A stretch of DNA of 8,812 nucleotides from Planctomycetaceae bacterium (GTDB taxonomy: Bacteria > Planctomycetota > Planctomycetia > Planctomycetales > Planctomycetaceae), in assembly GCA_020426065.1 (NCBI GenBank), contig JAGQQT010000034.1, positions 1-8,812 of the forward strand, in the 5' to 3' direction. Below, piece by piece: positions 5,979-8,812 of this stretch (position 1 is its first letter; each line of letters opens with the position of its first letter). The translations under genes were made by a program, and so were the position numbers. The notes beneath the pieces are model-generated. The model was not told the DNA's origin. It saw nothing but the letters and a program-made list of their open reading frames with translations, and ran no database searches.

Positions 5979-6866
5979 ATGACCCGTGGGACTCCGGCTG
6001 CAGAGATTGAAATCAACGAAGAGCTGGTGCGGCAGTTAATGCGTTCGCAATTCTCACATCTGGCTGATCTTCCTTTGAAGCTGGCCGATCAGGGATGGGA
6101 TAACATTACCTTTCGACTCGGAAGCCATTTGGCAGTCCGACTGCCACGGCGGCAGATGGCTGCCAGGCTCATTGAGAACGAACAAACTTTTCTGCCAGGG
6201 TTGGGCCCCCTGATGCCCATCCCGACCCCAGTGCCAATTCATCTGGGAATGCCAGAAAAAATATTCCCCTGGCGATGGAGTATTGTTCCCTGGCTGGATG
6301 GTGAGACTGCAGACGTTTCCCCACCCGCAGCCGCGCAGGCAATCCCATTCGCGCAATTCCTGCTGGCCCTCCATCATCATCCGGGGCCGGAAATCGCTCC
6401 TCGAAATGACTTTCGTGGAATACCGCTCATTCAAAAGGCAAAAGTTTTTGAAGAACGTCTCGCCCGTCTCCGCTCCAGAGATGATTTTGCTGGGCTGGTT
6501 CTCAGCCGCCTCTGGGGAAATGCAACTTCGACTCCACCAGCGACAACAGCTTGCTGGCTCCATGGCGATTTACATGCCCGGAACGTGGTGGTTTGTAACG
6601 GAGAAATCACAGGTGTAATCGACTGGGGCGATCTCACGAGTGGCGATCCGGCAACGGATCTGGCAGCAGTGTGGTCCCTGTTTGAGGAGCCAGAAGCTCG
6701 CCGTCTATGCCTGGATCACTATCGAGCGACGCCAGAGGATATCAGTCGGGCCAAAGGCTGGGCATCTTTCTTCGCCGTGGTACTCCTCGAAACCGGCCTG
6801 ATCGATCATCCTGCTCATGCGGAAATGGGACGGACGATTCTCAACCGGCTTGCGGCAGATGAATGA
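5979..6866 (+). CDS. APH-family (aminoglycoside phosphotransferase fold) kinase
   Basis: A 295-residue cytosolic small-molecule kinase of the APH/choline kinase fold. The N-lobe has QGWDNITFRLG (38-48) and an AVRLPRR strand (52-58) that should bear the nucleotide-contacting residue. The hinge is WSIVPWLDGE (100-109). The catalytic loop is HGDLHARN (195-202; Asp197 the base, Asn202 a metal ligand), and the DFG-equivalent is IDWGD (214-218; Asp215 metal ligand), followed by GDPATDLA (222-229). ATG 5979 has GAGGAA (5965-5970) 8 nt upstream; a TTG just before it is less likely. The chromosomal setting with no resistance genes nearby gives no reason to call it an antibiotic-resistance enzyme. Many family members phosphorylate amino sugars, choline-like compounds or unknown metabolites. 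The family is firm, the substrate unknown. It converges on the next gene with 12 nt between stops. Confidence 0.9.
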   Translation: MTRGTPAAEIEINEELVRQLMRSQFSHLADLPLKLADQGWDNITFRLGSHLAVRLPRRQMAARLIENEQTFLPGLGPLMPIPTPVPIHLGMPEKIFPWRWSIVPWLDGETADVSPPAAAQAIPFAQFLLALHHHPGPEIAPRNDFRGIPLIQKAKVFEERLARLRSRDDFAGLVLSRLWGNATSTPPATTACWLHGDLHARNVVVCNGEITGVIDWGDLTSGDPATDLAAVWSLFEEPEARRLCLDHYRATPEDISRAKGWASFFAVVLLETGLIDHPAHAEMGRTILNRLAADE

Positions 6867-6878
6867 AAGTAGAACCGC

Positions 6879-8030
6879 TTAGGGAATCAGGAATGCCAAA
6901 CCAGTAACGGTGGTCAGCTCGACAATGACGGCCTTGTAGGTCCACTCTGGAACTCGAGGAGCGTATGGAGTCCAGGAGCCCGGGCGAGATTCGCTGAGTT
7001 CATACTGCACTGAAGTGGGCGGATCGATTGTCATCAGGCCAGGCAGCAGAGGAGCAGTGGTGAAGAACTGTACTCCCGAAACGAATGGCTGCCAGCCACC
7101 GCGTGTGTAGCCGTGCCGCTCGAGGTTTGGCTCCTCGAAATAGAGCGGGGCATGAGTTGTGTTAGGAGCGTTCCAATGTTTGTCCTGACCAGGCCAGCAA
7201 CGGGAAATGCCCTGGCAATGATGCACTCCGGTGTAAAATGGCTGCTCATCAAATCCTGGTGGAACAGCACCTGGCAAAGGTTCAACTCGCAAACGGACCG
7301 CCGCTAAGGGAGCATCATTTTTCCAGCGTGGTCCCGGTTCGCCAGCGGGAACTTCATCTGAAACAAAAGGTCCACAGATGCTGAGTGGCTGCATATGGCC
7401 AGTCTGATCGGGTGTGGATTCGTAAAGCAGGGTATTGGCAAAGTGTTGCCGGAGAGCTTCTCCCAGCCAGCGATCCGGTACCGCTCGCCAGAGCAGGGGA
7501 GCATCCCGTTGTGCTTTTAAAGCCTGACTGGAATGCAGGCCGCTGGAGAAGTCTCCGAGTGAATCATGACAGAGTTCACGAACGGTTCCACAAGAATCTG
7601 CCTCTGAGCAGGCGATACACGAATCTTCTATTCCGGAAGCCGGAATCAGTTCGTCCGCCTTCTGACTGGCGTCTTTTTCGTAGATCGCCTGATCGACTTC
7701 AGTGGTAATCACATCCGATTCCGCTACTGCCTGCTGAACAGGAGAAATGACGGTCGGATCTGAAGTCTGTGGAGCTGATTCTGCAGGATTCGGTTCTGGT
7801 TCAGGAAATCGTTGCGGATTGGTCAGAATCCAGGGGTGAGTCACCAGCCCTGGATTGCTGCCGGACATCTGCAGCCAGGCCTTGGATTCAAAATCAGGCC
7901 GGATTGGCATGATCTTGAGTCCAGAATCCTCGATTCCAACATCATCTGAACCCAGACAGGAGTCTTGTGCCAGAAGCATCAAGACCGCCGGGAAGAGCAG
8001 CAGGAGCTGGATCAGGTTGCTGGTCTTCAT
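6879..8030 (-). CDS. Secreted planctomycete-type hypothetical protein
   Basis: A 383-residue protein with an N-terminal signal sequence (MKTSNLIQLLLLFPAVLMLL, 1-20) and a probable cleavage site around 24-28, so it is likely exported. Residues about 70-130 are Pro/Glu/Ser/Thr-rich and probably disordered. A Cys-containing segment follows (CIACSEADSCGTVRELC, 138-154). The C-terminal part carries APLYFEEPNLERHGY (294-308), QPFVSGVQFF (314-323) and ESRPGSWTPY (347-356). I recall this run of motifs from uncharacterised planctomycete proteins, usually with more Cys/His; function unknown. The last residues (about 361-383) are hydrophobic and could be a membrane anchor. The start at 8030 is chosen for the signal peptide; the frame continues upstream to an ATG at 8147, which would bury it. 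The ribosome binding site is weak (AGGG, about 14 nt away). Confidence 0.75.
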   Translation of the reverse strand: MKTSNLIQLLLLFPAVLMLLAQDSCLGSDDVGIEDSGLKIMPIRPDFESKAWLQMSGSNPGLVTHPWILTNPQRFPEPEPNPAESAPQTSDPTVISPVQQAVAESDVITTEVDQAIYEKDASQKADELIPASGIEDSCIACSEADSCGTVRELCHDSLGDFSSGLHSSQALKAQRDAPLLWRAVPDRWLGEALRQHFANTLLYESTPDQTGHMQPLSICGPFVSDEVPAGEPGPRWKNDAPLAAVRLRVEPLPGAVPPGFDEQPFYTGVHHCQGISRCWPGQDKHWNAPNTTHAPLYFEEPNLERHGYTRGGWQPFVSGVQFFTTAPLLPGLMTIDPPTSVQYELSESRPGSWTPYAPRVPEWTYKAVIVELTTVTGLAFLIP

Positions 8031-8448
8031 GGGTTCAGCTATCCCTGGAAGGGAAGGAATCTCGGAAATGCAGGCGCACGAGCCCGCCTGATGTGAAAAT
8101 CGGAACATCATATTCGTTGATTTGAGACAAAACGAAAAAACCGTCATAAATCTTCTAAACCCCCAGGTTTGCTTTCTCCTGGACTGAACAAATTCGTATC
8201 ATAGGAGCGGTGGAAAACTGCCTGGAGGGAATTCGCGGGCCCAGCGCGATCGATGCTTGACATCCCTCTCTCACCACCAGAACGATGAAGGATTCGAAAC
8301 GGAGTTCCGTCTTGCACAGGATGTTGTTGAAAGTCTTCCGTAACCTGTGACAAACATTGAACTTGAGTTGGCCGGCATCCGCAGGTCAAGGCTCTGTTTT
8401 CGTAAACCATTCCGTCGAGTTGAGAAACACCTGTCGAGAGGAACCGCT
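8031..8448. other. Divergent intergenic region
   Basis: This 418-nt spacer separates two oppositely transcribed surface or secreted protein genes and should hold both promoters. A perfect -35-like TTGACA occurs at 8257-8262 on the + strand, but the matching -10 position (about 8280-8287) is poor. On the minus strand TATGAT (8112 down to 8107) could be a -10 box for the secreted protein gene, with no clear -35. Open frames here, including one of 104 codons on the minus strand (8144-8458), show no protein-like pattern that I recognise. Confidence 0.4.
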
Positions 8449-8812
8449 GTGTTGTCACAACTGGTACGAAAATCGAGTGTCCGCTCTCCCCGGCAGGCTC
8501 CGCCCGATAAAAGAGCGGGACTTGCAGAGCGGATGCGCGGCTGGCTGAAAGGTTTGACCGGAGTCAGGCCGGGCACTCAGGAATCAGGGTCGACTCGACG
8601 TCTGGTACGCCTGCGGACTTTGGCTCTGGAAGATCGTCGCCTGCTGAGTGTGACCGCCACACTTAATGTCGGTGTGCTGGATGTGATGGGGGATGCCGGT
8701 TCCGACACGGTCAATGTTCTGATTGACGATGTTGCCCAGACCCTCCGGCTGACAGATGACCTGAGTCAAACCATCCAGATAAATGGCCGCGATGAAATCG
8801 GACTGGCGGAAC
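8449..8812 (+). CDS. N-terminus of a large planctomycete surface protein (LEDRRLLS / LEPR-XLL type), partial
   Basis: The frame is open from 8344 to the window end. GTG 8449 is preferred as start because GAGAGGA (8436-8442) lies 6 nt before it; ATG 8533 is the alternative and has a weaker site. The visible 121 residues begin with a strongly basic, low-complexity leader (about 1-58), then ALEDRRLLSV (59-68). That motif marks the N-terminal region of many very long planctomycete proteins (LEPR-XLL) and is thought to be linked to export or processing. A beta-rich segment begins right after it, with GDAGSDTVNV (81-90) and a strand-turn pattern like repeat-built surface or calcium-binding proteins. 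The gene runs off the right edge, so full length and domain content are unknown. The family call rests on the motif and its position. Confidence 0.75.
   Translation, partial: MLSQLVRKSSVRSPRQAPPDKRAGLAERMRGWLKGLTGVRPGTQESGSTRRLVRLRTLALEDRRLLSVTATLNVGVLDVMGDAGSDTVNVLIDDVAQTLRLTDDLSQTIQINGRDEIGLAE

Noticed and set aside
5753..6016. 87-codon minus frame as one protein
   Set aside because: Its first 46 codons overlap the kinase start region and are not protein-like; only the part from 5878 has a start site and a membrane helix.
5979..6866. Calling the APH-fold kinase an antibiotic-resistance gene
   Set aside because: The fold is shared by many metabolic kinases and the context gives no resistance cassette or integron.
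8144..8458. 104-codon minus frame in the divergent spacer
   Set aside because: No ribosome binding site or motif was recognised, and it overlaps the start of the LEDRRLLS gene.
1..8812. CRISPR arrays, tRNA or rRNA genes, toxin-antitoxin or defence islands, phage genes
   Set aside because: Scanning by eye found no regularly spaced repeats, no tRNA cloverleaf signature and no such protein families.

Overview
The window looks like planctomycete chromosomal DNA. The strongest signs are at the right end. One is a basic N-terminus carrying LEDRRLLS followed by a GDAGSDT repeat-like start, as in the giant surface proteins of Planctomycetes (LEPR-XLL-type). The other is a secreted protein with a PLYFEEPNLERHGY block that I recall from planctomycete hypothetical proteins. 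Neither was checked against a database. I do not name a genus.

Left part (1-3683) is housekeeping on the + strand: the last codons of an unknown gene (1-51), aspartyl-tRNA synthetase aspS (283-2058), KDPG/KHG aldolase eda (2112-2768) and a trimeric-type purine nucleoside phosphorylase (2829-3683). The gaps of 53 and 60 nt, each with a ribosome binding site, fit one transcription unit, although the three enzymes share no pathway.

Middle part (3684-5978) is accessory and visibly AT-richer outside the insertion sequence. A complete 1021-bp IS630-family element (3965-4985) has 25-bp imperfect inverted repeats and flanking TA dinucleotides. Its DD34E transposase is split into two frames joined by an A-AAA-AAG slippery site. 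An inverted repeat upstream could hide the transposase ribosome binding site. The element sits inside a minus-strand DUF4166 gene and cuts off its C-terminal third. Further right are a REP-like palindrome and a probably frameshifted small membrane protein gene.

Right part (5979-8812) holds an APH-fold kinase (+), a convergent secreted planctomycete-type protein (-) only 12 nt away, a 418-nt divergent spacer, and the start of the large LEDRRLLS surface protein (+), which runs off the window.

I find no CRISPR array, tRNA, rRNA or multi-gene defence system. The most informative items are the regulatory architecture of the insertion sequence (start-codon hairpin plus frameshift), the interrupted DUF4166 gene and the non-discriminating signature of the AspRS.
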